Below are positions 9,045-16,581 of a DNA stretch of 64,000 bases, one piece after another. The DNA is from Limihaloglobus sulfuriphilus (GTDB lineage: Bacteria > Planctomycetota > Phycisphaerae > Sedimentisphaerales > Sedimentisphaeraceae), in assembly GCF_001999965.1 (NCBI RefSeq), contig NZ_CP019646.1, positions 3,410,001 through 3,474,000 on the forward strand, read 5' to 3'. Positions within the stretch are counted from its first letter, which is position 1. Every line of letters begins with the position of its first letter. The position numbers and the translations under genes are program-made. The notes below the pieces were generated by a model, which made no database searches, was not told the origin of the DNA, and worked only from the letters and a program-made list of their open reading frames with translations.

Positions 9045-9998
9045 ATGTTTGAACGCGGCAATATAATTACAGTTGGTATTCGCCCGGCCTGGGATGTTGT
9101 ATGTTCGGCCGATGGTATCGAGTGGGGCGATCATAAGGTTCTTGACGCCAGGACAAGCGTACCTGCCGGCAAGGCTCTCAATGTCTCCAAGGCGCTTGCC
9201 TGGCTTGGTTATCCAAGCATCGCGACAGGCCTGTGGGGGCAGGAAGATTATGACGAGATGGCGGAGCAGCTTCGGCCTCTGAGCAGTTTTATCGATATCC
9301 GTTTCGCCGCGGTTCGCGGGCATACCAGACAGAATATAACCCTTCGGGATACCAGGAAAAACCGTGAAATGCATCTTCGCCTTCCCGGAACTCTTGCCAA
9401 CAAGGGCTCAATCCGCCGCATGTCTGATCAGCTTTTGCGAATGATCGACAAGGATGATGTACTCGTATTCGGCGGAAGTATGCCGGAAGGTGCACTGCTT
9501 GAGGAGGTTGTCTCGCTTATCTGGGACTGCAAACAGAAGCATACAAACATCATACTCGATACCAGCGGAACAGCTCTCGAGAGGTTGGTAAGCAGCGGGC
9601 AGATATCGCTGATTTCACCTAATATCACAGAGCTTGAAAACCTGCTCAATTGCAGGGTAAAAGAAGATCCGCAGGCTGTATTACGTGCCGGCAGGCGCCT
9701 TCTGGATAAGGTTTCTGCTTTGATTGTGAGCCTGGGCTCTGAAGGTGCGGTTTTTATCAGCCGCGATGAGTGCTGGCATTCTTTTTATGCCGGTGCTGAC
9801 AGGGATGTGCTCAAGACCGTTGCCGGCGGAGATTATCTGCTTGCAGGTTTTATCGCCGGCATGAAAGAAAATCCAAGCCCTGAATACGCCCTGACAAAGG
9901 CAGTCCGGCTTGCTACCGGATTTGTTTTCGGCCTTTGCAAAGACCATGAGCCGTGGCAGCTTGATGAAATGCTCGAAATAGAAACGAACCACTTGTAG
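9045..9998 (+). CDS. PfkB-family sugar kinase (1-phosphofructokinase-like)
   Basis: A 317-residue ribokinase/PfkB-fold kinase of the FruK/LacC subgroup. N-terminal substrate site PAGKALNVSKALAWLG is at about 41-56, the middle FGGSMPEG near 142-149, and the C-terminal signature TVAGGDYLLAGF near 265-276. The catalytic Asp is kept, but the usual GAGD anion-hole motif reads AGGD. It would phosphorylate fructose-1-phosphate, tagatose-6-phosphate or a similar sugar phosphate with ATP. The AAAGGT ribosome site is 8 nt before the ATG. No PTS genes are near, so the in vivo substrate is open. Confidence 0.8.
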   Translation: MFERGNIITVGIRPAWDVVCSADGIEWGDHKVLDARTSVPAGKALNVSKALAWLGYPSIATGLWGQEDYDEMAEQLRPLSSFIDIRFAAVRGHTRQNITLRDTRKNREMHLRLPGTLANKGSIRRMSDQLLRMIDKDDVLVFGGSMPEGALLEEVVSLIWDCKQKHTNIILDTSGTALERLVSSGQISLISPNITELENLLNCRVKEDPQAVLRAGRRLLDKVSALIVSLGSEGAVFISRDECWHSFYAGADRDVLKTVAGGDYLLAGFIAGMKENPSPEYALTKAVRLATGFVFGLCKDHEPWQLDEMLEIETNHL

Positions 9999-10127
9999 GC
10001 CGCAGGGGTATAGATAATACGTGATGTGCGGCTGACGTTGTTCGTGCGGGTTTAATACCTCCAGACGGAACGGATATACAGCTTTCATATCAAAGATTAA
10101 CCGTAAACAATTATAAACGATGGACAT

Positions 10128-10949
10128 ATGCATTTTGTAAGAAATATATTAGCCCTGCCGCTTCGACTCGCGGCCGTTATCGCGGGATTGATCCCCATAG
10201 TTGATGTCGGCACAGTGCTGCACTTGATACTCCGTGTTACCGATGATCCGGAAGACGGGCTGCGTTATTTAGCGTACGGGCTCACTCGTTTTGGTTATGC
10301 TGAAATGGAGCCGGTTGCACAGAAACTCATGGAGCGTTACCGTGACAGCAGATTTGCCGAGATGATGGGCAACGCGGCCTTTTTCAAGAATAACAAAATT
10401 TCTGCCAAAGAGTGGACTCTCGCGGCTGAATACGCAGACTGTACGAATCTTGAGATGCTTCTCGGGCTCAAATACCAGCTCAGCCTTGATGAGCCCAAAG
10501 AAAAGCGGCTTGCTATTCTCGACGAAATTATTTCCCGCCGCGACCTGCCGATGGCTATCAGCCTTCAGGCCTATCCGATACGCTGCTACAGTTTTCTGCT
10601 TGAGCGTGAATGGGGCAAGGCTGTGAAGCTGGCAGAAAAGATTCTCCAGATAATCGAAAGCCCGATGGCCCACCTGGCAAACTACTGCAAATATTATACT
10701 GCCGGCAAAGATGAAGCGGCGTTTAAGGAGCTTTGTGACGCTCAGCGTCTGTGGCAAATGGGGCCGTTTGAATCTGTGGGAGCCCAAATTTGCTATGTCG
10801 CAGGCGATATGTACAGGGCCTGTGAGTATCTGGCGATGGCTATAGACGGCGGCTTTGACCCTGACAAGGCGGGAGAGGAATGGAAAGAGCTCGCGCAAAG
10901 TGATGATTTTAATAGATTTATGGATCAAAGGCAGGCGGGCAATGATTAA
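10128..10949 (+). CDS. Helical-repeat (TPR-like) protein with N-terminal membrane anchor
   Basis: A 273-residue protein I do not recognise as a named family. Residues 1-30 are hydrophobic (ALPLRLAAVIAGLIPIVDVG) and look like a membrane helix. The rest is a run of amphipathic helix pairs with A/Y/L spacing such as RYLAYGLTRFGYAEMEPVAQKLMERY and REWGKAVKLAEKILQII, consistent with tetratricopeptide-like repeats. Its stop overlaps the start of the M50-type protease homologue (ATGATTAA), so they are co-translated. It may act as an adaptor for that membrane protease; this is inference from the coupling only. Confidence 0.6.
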   Translation: MHFVRNILALPLRLAAVIAGLIPIVDVGTVLHLILRVTDDPEDGLRYLAYGLTRFGYAEMEPVAQKLMERYRDSRFAEMMGNAAFFKNNKISAKEWTLAAEYADCTNLEMLLGLKYQLSLDEPKEKRLAILDEIISRRDLPMAISLQAYPIRCYSFLLEREWGKAVKLAEKILQIIESPMAHLANYCKYYTAGKDEAAFKELCDAQRLWQMGPFESVGAQICYVAGDMYRACEYLAMAIDGGFDPDKAGEEWKELAQSDDFNRFMDQRQAGND

Positions 10950-11571
10950 CTTAACCTTTTTGCTGTATCTTTTCCCCGGCTTGATAATCGGACTGACTTT
11001 TCACGAGGCGGCACACGCCTACAGCGCGCTGCTGCTTGGCGATAAAACGGCTTACAAGATGGGGCGGGTCAGCCTTGATCCGCTCAGGCATCTTTCGCCG
11101 CTTGGAACTCTTGCGTTGTTTTTCCTGGGCTTTGGCTGGGGAAAACCGGTTTTGATAAATGTGTTTAATTTCGAGAGGCCGCGGCGTGATTATCTGCTCA
11201 GCTCGCTTGCAGGCCCCGGCGCTAATCTGCTCATATGTCTGGCTATCTGGCTGATGCTGCGGCTCCCGATGCCGGATCAAGTAAAAGCCTTTCTTGTAGG
11301 GACTTACCTTATTAACGGTATCCTGGCGGTTTTGAATCTTATTCCGATATCGCCTCTTGACGGCAGCAAGATATGGCCCTGCATCATACCCGGCATGAAA
11401 ATCGTCAACCCTTCGAGGTTCAGGATGACCGGCCTGATAATCCTGCTTCTGCTGATTTTTACCGGCGGTATCGCTATGGTTCTCGATCCCGTGCTGGGCT
11501 TTATGCTCGATGCCCTGATGGACAAGAGCCTGGTAAACACATTTTATGAGGTTGTAAAGGTTAAGGCATAG
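10942..11571 (+). CDS. Site-2 protease (M50) family membrane metalloprotease
   Basis: From the ATG at 10942 the protein has 209 residues and about five membrane helices. The zinc motif HEAAH is at residues 21-25 in the first helix. The second metal site, NLIPISPLDGSKI (consensus NxxPxxPLDG), lies near 135-147. It belongs to the small, PDZ-less S2P branch that cuts membrane-embedded substrates. A longer frame starting at 10855 overlaps the upstream gene by 95 bp and is rejected. The chosen start overlaps it by only 8 bp and is preceded by a purine-rich stretch. Confidence 0.85.
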   Translation: MINLTFLLYLFPGLIIGLTFHEAAHAYSALLLGDKTAYKMGRVSLDPLRHLSPLGTLALFFLGFGWGKPVLINVFNFERPRRDYLLSSLAGPGANLLICLAIWLMLRLPMPDQVKAFLVGTYLINGILAVLNLIPISPLDGSKIWPCIIPGMKIVNPSRFRMTGLIILLLLIFTGGIAMVLDPVLGFMLDALMDKSLVNTFYEVVKVKA

Positions 11572-11588
11572 CCCCTGCGGCCTGCCGC

Positions 11589-12764
11589 TTAAATTATACT
11601 GCGGTACACGGCCTCTACCGTCTGGGCCATTCGCCGCGGCGTAAACATCTCCCGCACTAAGTCTTGGCCGTTTTTGCCGAGTTGTTTTCTTAAATCCTCG
11701 TCTGAGAGTAGTTTATCGCAGGCGTCAACCAGAGCAGGAATGTCTCTGGGCGGCAGCAGAAAACCGGTGTTCTCGTTAATGACCTCCTTTGCCCCGTCAA
11801 TATCAAAGCTGACCGCGGGCGTTGCGCATAGCAGCGATTGCGGCAATACCCTTGCCAGCCCCTCGCGCAGTGAGCAGTGCACCAGTATGTCGCTTGAGTG
11901 TATAACCAGCGGTATCATCGAGGGTTCTAACAGACCTGTAAACCGAAAACGGTCCGTGAGATTCGCGGCGTCTATCATATCGCGAAGTTTCGCTTCCAGC
12001 AGTCCGCTGCCGACAAAGAGCCAGATGCAGTCGGGGTGCTTCTCTGCCAGCTCACGGGCTGACTGTATGACGTATTCATGTCCCTTGAGATCTGCCAGCC
12101 GGGCGATTTTTACGATAACCTTCGCGTCTTGCGGGATGTTATATTTTTCCCGAAATTGAGCGATTGTCTCGGGCTGGGGCGGCTGGAGAAATTCCTCAAC
12201 CTCCATCGCCGAGTAGGCAGTTGTGTACATATCTTTGCTGCCGATACCTCTGGCCAGAGATTTCTCCGCCATTGTGTCCGCTACGCACACGTAGGCATCT
12301 GTTTTTTTCGCGTAATGGCGTTCCAGCAGGATGTATATCCAGTTTATAATTGCCGGTTGGTATTCGTGGAAGGGCAGGCCGTGTACGCCGTGCACAATCA
12401 GCGGCCTATGCCGGCCGTTATCTGTTTTTCGCCTGATTGCCGCGCCGGCGGCCCTGCCCAGGATTCCAGCCTTTGCCGAATGGGTGTGGATTATGTCAGG
12501 GTCAAGGTCTCTTAGAACGCTTTTCAGAGCAAAAAAGCCTTTAAGCTCTTTGCAGGGGCGTATTTGGCGAACAAGCTGGGGGACGTTTATGACTTCTATG
12601 CCCCAGGCTTTGGCCGTTTCAATCAGCGTGCCCTCGCCCCGCCGGTCATCGCCGGTTATGAGTGTAACCTCATGGCCGTCTTTTTTCTGCTCGCGGCAGG
12701 TTATAAGCGTGTTTTCCTGTGCCCCGCCAATCACGAGACGTGTTATTATATGAACTATTTTCAT
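11589..12764 (-). CDS. Glycosyltransferase family 4 protein
   Basis: A 391-residue GT-B enzyme. The N-terminus MKIVHIITRLVIGGAQENT has the acceptor-domain glycine loop. HTHSAKAGILGRAAG (about 96-110) and VHGVHGLPFHEYQP (near 128) match the Gly_transf_4 domain, and the C-terminal half (KVIVKIARLADLKGHEY onwards) is the nucleotide-sugar domain. The usual EX7E motif appears as EGLARVLPQ, so the second glutamate is not conserved. It probably transfers a hexose in cell-surface polysaccharide or LPS-like assembly. No neighbouring glycan genes fix the pathway. Convergent with the M50 gene, with only 17 bp between stops. Confidence 0.85.
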   Translation of the reverse strand: MKIVHIITRLVIGGAQENTLITCREQKKDGHEVTLITGDDRRGEGTLIETAKAWGIEVINVPQLVRQIRPCKELKGFFALKSVLRDLDPDIIHTHSAKAGILGRAAGAAIRRKTDNGRHRPLIVHGVHGLPFHEYQPAIINWIYILLERHYAKKTDAYVCVADTMAEKSLARGIGSKDMYTTAYSAMEVEEFLQPPQPETIAQFREKYNIPQDAKVIVKIARLADLKGHEYVIQSARELAEKHPDCIWLFVGSGLLEAKLRDMIDAANLTDRFRFTGLLEPSMIPLVIHSSDILVHCSLREGLARVLPQSLLCATPAVSFDIDGAKEVINENTGFLLPPRDIPALVDACDKLLSDEDLRKQLGKNGQDLVREMFTPRRMAQTVEAVYRSII

Positions 12765-12881
12765 TGTAACGGGGGGTGGTACTTACCTGGTATTTCTTTT
12801 ATTTTCAATAGTTTACGCCATAAATATAGGATTGAAATCTCACTTGTTTAAACAATACCTGCCAATCATGCCAGATAGATA

Positions 12882-13178
12882 TCAGTCCGCATCGTAGATC
12901 AGGATTTTCCCAAACATCGCTTTGCATTTTTCCACAAAAGCTACGTGCAGCGGGTCGTATTGGTAGGTGTCGTGCGCTGCCGTATCCGGTAATATTACCG
13001 TCAGACAGAAGTCGTAGCTGCTGTCAATCACCGGCCGTTCCGTCGCCGCAGGAGTGCCGACATAAACAGCGTGGGCACATTCAATCCCCTTGAGCTTCTC
13101 CAGCTCTGCCGCGAAAAATTCTCTGTCATCATCGGTTACATCATCCTTTAACCAGAATAATACAGTATGTACAAGCAT
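12882..13178 (-). CDS. Dabb-family (stress-responsive alpha-beta barrel) protein
   Basis: A 98-residue protein with the Dabb signature: MLVHTVLFWLKDD at the start, SSYDFCLTVILPDTAAHDTYQYDPLHVAFV in the middle and a C-terminal KILIYDAD strand. Dabb proteins form dimeric ferredoxin-like barrels of mostly unknown function; some act in stress or small-molecule chemistry. AGGATC lies 4 nt before the ATG and 9 bp separate it from the dprA stop, so it is probably the last gene of the ftsK-recQ-dprA unit. Confidence 0.85.
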   Translation of the reverse strand: MLVHTVLFWLKDDVTDDDREFFAAELEKLKGIECAHAVYVGTPAATERPVIDSSYDFCLTVILPDTAAHDTYQYDPLHVAFVEKCKAMFGKILIYDAD

Positions 13179-13187
13179 TTTGATCCT

Positions 13188-14444
13188 TTATAAACTGTTA
13201 ACATTATAGTTTCTTATGTATTCAATTGGTTTTTTAGAAACTTTTTCTATTTTATGTTCATTCTCTGCGCGTGTGAGCCAATTTTTTATTTGGTTTTTCG
13301 ACACATCGAGCTGCTTAGCCAGCTCGCCAGGCTTTACGCGAGTTTCTGTCATTTCCAGTATTAACGGCAAAACAACATCATAAGCTGATCTTGAATTTTT
13401 TTTTGGTTTTTTCTCATTTTTCTTCTCAATTTTATCTATTTTCCCCTTATCTATCGCAGACGGCTCTTGTTTATAATCAAAAAGTGTCTTACTGCCGAGC
13501 TTAGTGGTGTTTGACAAAGAATCCAGTTTTTCTGTGAAGTTTCTCTGGTCAATATCATTCGGAAACTCAACAGCACCTGACTCCAGCAGCATTAGGTTGC
13601 CTTTTGGAACATTTTCCCCATTTCTAACAAATACCGGACGATGCTGTTCTCTTCTTAGCTCTTCTTTTGCACCTGCCCAGGTTCCTCCGGTCTTGTATTC
13701 AGAGCTTACAATCAAGGCGTAATCGGCCATAGCATAAATCAGCTTGTTACGTGCCATTGCAGTTCCAACACTAAAACCGGCTTTGGGGTGATATGGAGAA
13801 ATAAGCAGCAGTCTGCCATCAGTAATCGCAATTCTGGCAGCTGGTTCGAGACTTTTTTTCAAAAGGCTGTCAGCAAGAACACCTATACAAACTCCATTAG
13901 CCTGTAAAACCGTTGACATAGCGTTGATGTCAACCCCGCGAGCCCCTCCCGAAATCACAGGCATATTATTCAAAGCGCATAACTCTGCTGCTGTTTGCGC
14001 AAAAATCTTTCCCTCTTCATCTACATTTCGCGACCCGACTATGGCAAGGCCGCCTCCTTGAAGTAAGTGTTTTTCGCCAATTCCGAACAAAAGCGGAGGA
14101 GCCTTGTCCTTTAGATGTTTCTTGTATCTCTGGGGATAATCAGGGTCGCTTCTGCTTATAACCCACACACCGTTATTCTGCCAATCTTCCAGAGCAAAAC
14201 CCAGTTGGACACCCCTGCTCATCAGTGAATCAAGGCGGGATTGCTCAATTCCAGAGCCTTTTGATGCGTCTGATAGAACATCGTGTTTGAGCATATCTTC
14301 AGGGCGTAAACCGGCTTGAACCAGCCAACCGACCAGTTTGTTATATTCCGTTTGGGTAAGAGGACTCACTGATCTGTCTTTGCCAAATACACCGCAGAGC
14401 ATGATTATAACTTTTGTGTCATTAGTTAGATAATTATTATGCAT
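13188..14444 (-). CDS. DprA/Smf-family DNA-processing protein with C-terminal winged helix
   Basis: A 418-residue protein. The Rossmann core is at about 100-310 with GSRNVDEEG, SGGARGVDINAMS and ARNKLIYAMADYALIVSSEYKTGGTWAGA, the landmarks of the DprA/LOG fold. The C-terminal 70 residues (LPLILEMTETRVKPGELAKQLDVSKNQIKNWL) form a winged helix after a lysine-rich linker. The start is 4 nt after the RecQ-PRTase stop, so the two are translationally coupled. DprA normally loads RecA on incoming ssDNA. Coupling to a PRTase protein instead resembles ShosA, the DprA-like antitoxin of ShosTA. Whether it is a competence or a defence protein is undecided. Confidence 0.8.
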   Translation of the reverse strand: MHNNYLTNDTKVIIMLCGVFGKDRSVSPLTQTEYNKLVGWLVQAGLRPEDMLKHDVLSDASKGSGIEQSRLDSLMSRGVQLGFALEDWQNNGVWVISRSDPDYPQRYKKHLKDKAPPLLFGIGEKHLLQGGGLAIVGSRNVDEEGKIFAQTAAELCALNNMPVISGGARGVDINAMSTVLQANGVCIGVLADSLLKKSLEPAARIAITDGRLLLISPYHPKAGFSVGTAMARNKLIYAMADYALIVSSEYKTGGTWAGAKEELRREQHRPVFVRNGENVPKGNLMLLESGAVEFPNDIDQRNFTEKLDSLSNTTKLGSKTLFDYKQEPSAIDKGKIDKIEKKNEKKPKKNSRSAYDVVLPLILEMTETRVKPGELAKQLDVSKNQIKNWLTRAENEHKIEKVSKKPIEYIRNYNVNSL

Positions 14445-14448
14445 AAAA

Positions 14449-16569
14449 TTAATCCATTCTTGGAGAATTCATTGCCAACGCCAGGGGGTAAACTGCCTTG
14501 CAGCCGGCCTGACGAAGCAAAGCTGCCGCAACGGTAAAGGTCCACCTTGAATCGACTACATCGTCAATCAGTAAACAGGGTGCAAAAGTGCCATTATCAA
14601 TTGTAAGTTTGAAAACACCATCCAGATTAGCTGCCTGCTGATAGCTGTTTTCCATTTCCTTTTGGGGCATGTTTTGCCTTACCTTTTCAAAACACATTCC
14701 AAAGCGAAGTCCCAGCTTTTCTGAAAGTCTTCGTGCAAAATCAGGAACCAGCTCCGGCCGGTTAAGCGAAGGGATACATGTGGCCCATTTTGGTTTTGGT
14801 TCAGGTGCCCACTTTTCATACATTTGGGCACAGGCCGAGACCAAATCATCACAAAAACGTTCACTCTGGTACTTGCCGTCTGCTGCAAGTTGCCCCCAAC
14901 CGGCATCTCTCCAAAGGCTCAAAGCTCTGCCTTCTGACAAACGCTGTTGATCGCTAATAGAACCAGTAAAACCGTAAACCTTCAGGGGATTGCCTGCCGG
15001 CCATTGCAGACGCGGCTTAATAGGAATATAACATCTCTTCAGAAAAAGATTCGCCTCCTGAGCCAGCTTTAAATCGTACTTTTCTTCGAGAAGCTGCTGC
15101 GGAGTGCAGTTTTTGCACATACCGCATTTTTGCGGGCGAGGATCATCCAGTGCGGACTGCAAAAAAGCCATAAGGCATCCGTCATGGCGCATATATGACC
15201 GCATCTGTTCCTGTTCATCTCTTCTTAGCCTGGTGATCATCTCAACATGGCTCCTGTTAACCGAATAATCTGAAGCAGCCGGTGTTAAGTACCACTTGGA
15301 GTCCATTTTAATAACCGGTGCCGGAGATTCAATCGTTAAGAATTTTAAGGTCTTTTCAATTTGTGAATATTTTAGATTCAGCTCCGCCATAAGAGACGGT
15401 GTTGATATCCCTGTATTTGCTTTAGTGACGGCTTGGAGCACAGTCTCTATATGTCGCTGAGGTGGAAAAGCGGTCTGAATAAAATAATCAGATATCCTGT
15501 CATCCTCCTCTCCGCAGAGCAAAATTCCATACGCCTGGTCAACTGCTCGGCCGGCCCTGCCCACCTGTTGGTAATAGTGAACCACAGATGCGGGGCGCTG
15601 ATAATGTATTACAAAACCTAAATCGGGTTTGTCAAATCCCATACCGAGAGCCACTGTAGCAACAAGAACCTTGATCTCATTATTCAGCAGCGACTGCTCA
15701 AGCTGTTGTCGGCTCCTGCCGCCGGGCTCTTTTTCAGACATTCCCGCATGATAGGCTTGAGCAGAGATCCCGTTTTGCTTCAGCCATTGCGCTACACGCA
15801 CAGAATCTCGCTGGGTCAAAGTGTAAACAATACCGCTGCCGGGGAGTCTGGGGATTGTGCCCGCAAGCCAGGCCATTCTTGCCGCTGTGTCCGGCATTAT
15901 AATATTCTGCAATTTAAGGCTTTTTCGGACAAGCGTGCCGCGGACAAAACCTATATCTCCGCCTAACTGTGTTTTAACGTCGTTTACAACCCTGTCATTT
16001 GCCGTTGCAGTCGTGGCAAGTATCGGCACATTCGGAGGAATGGCCTGAATAACTCTGATAATCCGCCGATAATCAGGGCGAAAATCGTGTCCCCAGTCAG
16101 AAATGCAATGAGCTTCATCAACGACAAGCATTCCGATCTTTGAGGCCACATGGGATAAAATGTTTTCCCGAAAAACCTGGTTTGCAAGCCGCTCTGGTGA
16201 TATTAAGAGTATGTCAACTCTGTCATTTTTCAGATCACTTTCAACTTTATCCCATTCCTCAACATTGCTGCTGTTTATAGTGCACGCGCTGAGGCCCAGC
16301 CTATTGGCTGCTTCAAGCTGATTTCGCATTAAAGACAACAATGGCGAAATTAATAAAGTTAAACCTTTGCCTTGTTCCCGCAGCAGCTTAGTACCAAGAA
16401 AATACACCATGCTTTTGCCCCAGCCGGTGCGTTGAACAACCAATATTCTCCGGCGATTCAGTAAAAACTCAATGCTCTGCCACTGCCCATCCCTGAAAGC
16501 AGCCTTTTTGTCATCAAGGGCAGTCTGCAATAACTGCAAAGCATATTTTTGTGTAGGAATTGAATGCAT
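14449..16569 (-). CDS. RecQ-family DNA helicase fused to a phosphoribosyltransferase domain
   Basis: A 706-residue protein from the ATG at 16567-16569; a TTG two codons upstream is less likely. Helicase motifs: RTGWGKS (47-53), DEAH (151-154), ATTATA (motif III), YHAGMSEKE and QQVGRAGRA (motif VI). A RecQ zinc site follows (CLMAFLQ then CGMCKNC). The last 120 residues are a type I PRTase: LLIDDVVDSRWT is the PRPP loop preceded by a KVRQNMPQKEME segment similar to ComF. RecQ-PRTase chains are known in scattered bacteria. It begins 12 bp after the ftsK stop and is coupled to the dprA-like gene, suggesting DNA-end processing or a defence function. Confidence 0.85.
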   Translation of the reverse strand: MHSIPTQKYALQLLQTALDDKKAAFRDGQWQSIEFLLNRRRILVVQRTGWGKSMVYFLGTKLLREQGKGLTLLISPLLSLMRNQLEAANRLGLSACTINSSNVEEWDKVESDLKNDRVDILLISPERLANQVFRENILSHVASKIGMLVVDEAHCISDWGHDFRPDYRRIIRVIQAIPPNVPILATTATANDRVVNDVKTQLGGDIGFVRGTLVRKSLKLQNIIMPDTAARMAWLAGTIPRLPGSGIVYTLTQRDSVRVAQWLKQNGISAQAYHAGMSEKEPGGRSRQQLEQSLLNNEIKVLVATVALGMGFDKPDLGFVIHYQRPASVVHYYQQVGRAGRAVDQAYGILLCGEEDDRISDYFIQTAFPPQRHIETVLQAVTKANTGISTPSLMAELNLKYSQIEKTLKFLTIESPAPVIKMDSKWYLTPAASDYSVNRSHVEMITRLRRDEQEQMRSYMRHDGCLMAFLQSALDDPRPQKCGMCKNCTPQQLLEEKYDLKLAQEANLFLKRCYIPIKPRLQWPAGNPLKVYGFTGSISDQQRLSEGRALSLWRDAGWGQLAADGKYQSERFCDDLVSACAQMYEKWAPEPKPKWATCIPSLNRPELVPDFARRLSEKLGLRFGMCFEKVRQNMPQKEMENSYQQAANLDGVFKLTIDNGTFAPCLLIDDVVDSRWTFTVAAALLRQAGCKAVYPLALAMNSPRMD

Positions 16570-16581
16570 TCTCAAATAGTA

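Noticed and set aside
10001-10127. Terminator at the GCCGCA/TGCGGC pairing after the PfkB gene
   Set aside because: Loop of more than 20 nt and no T-tract; left unassigned.
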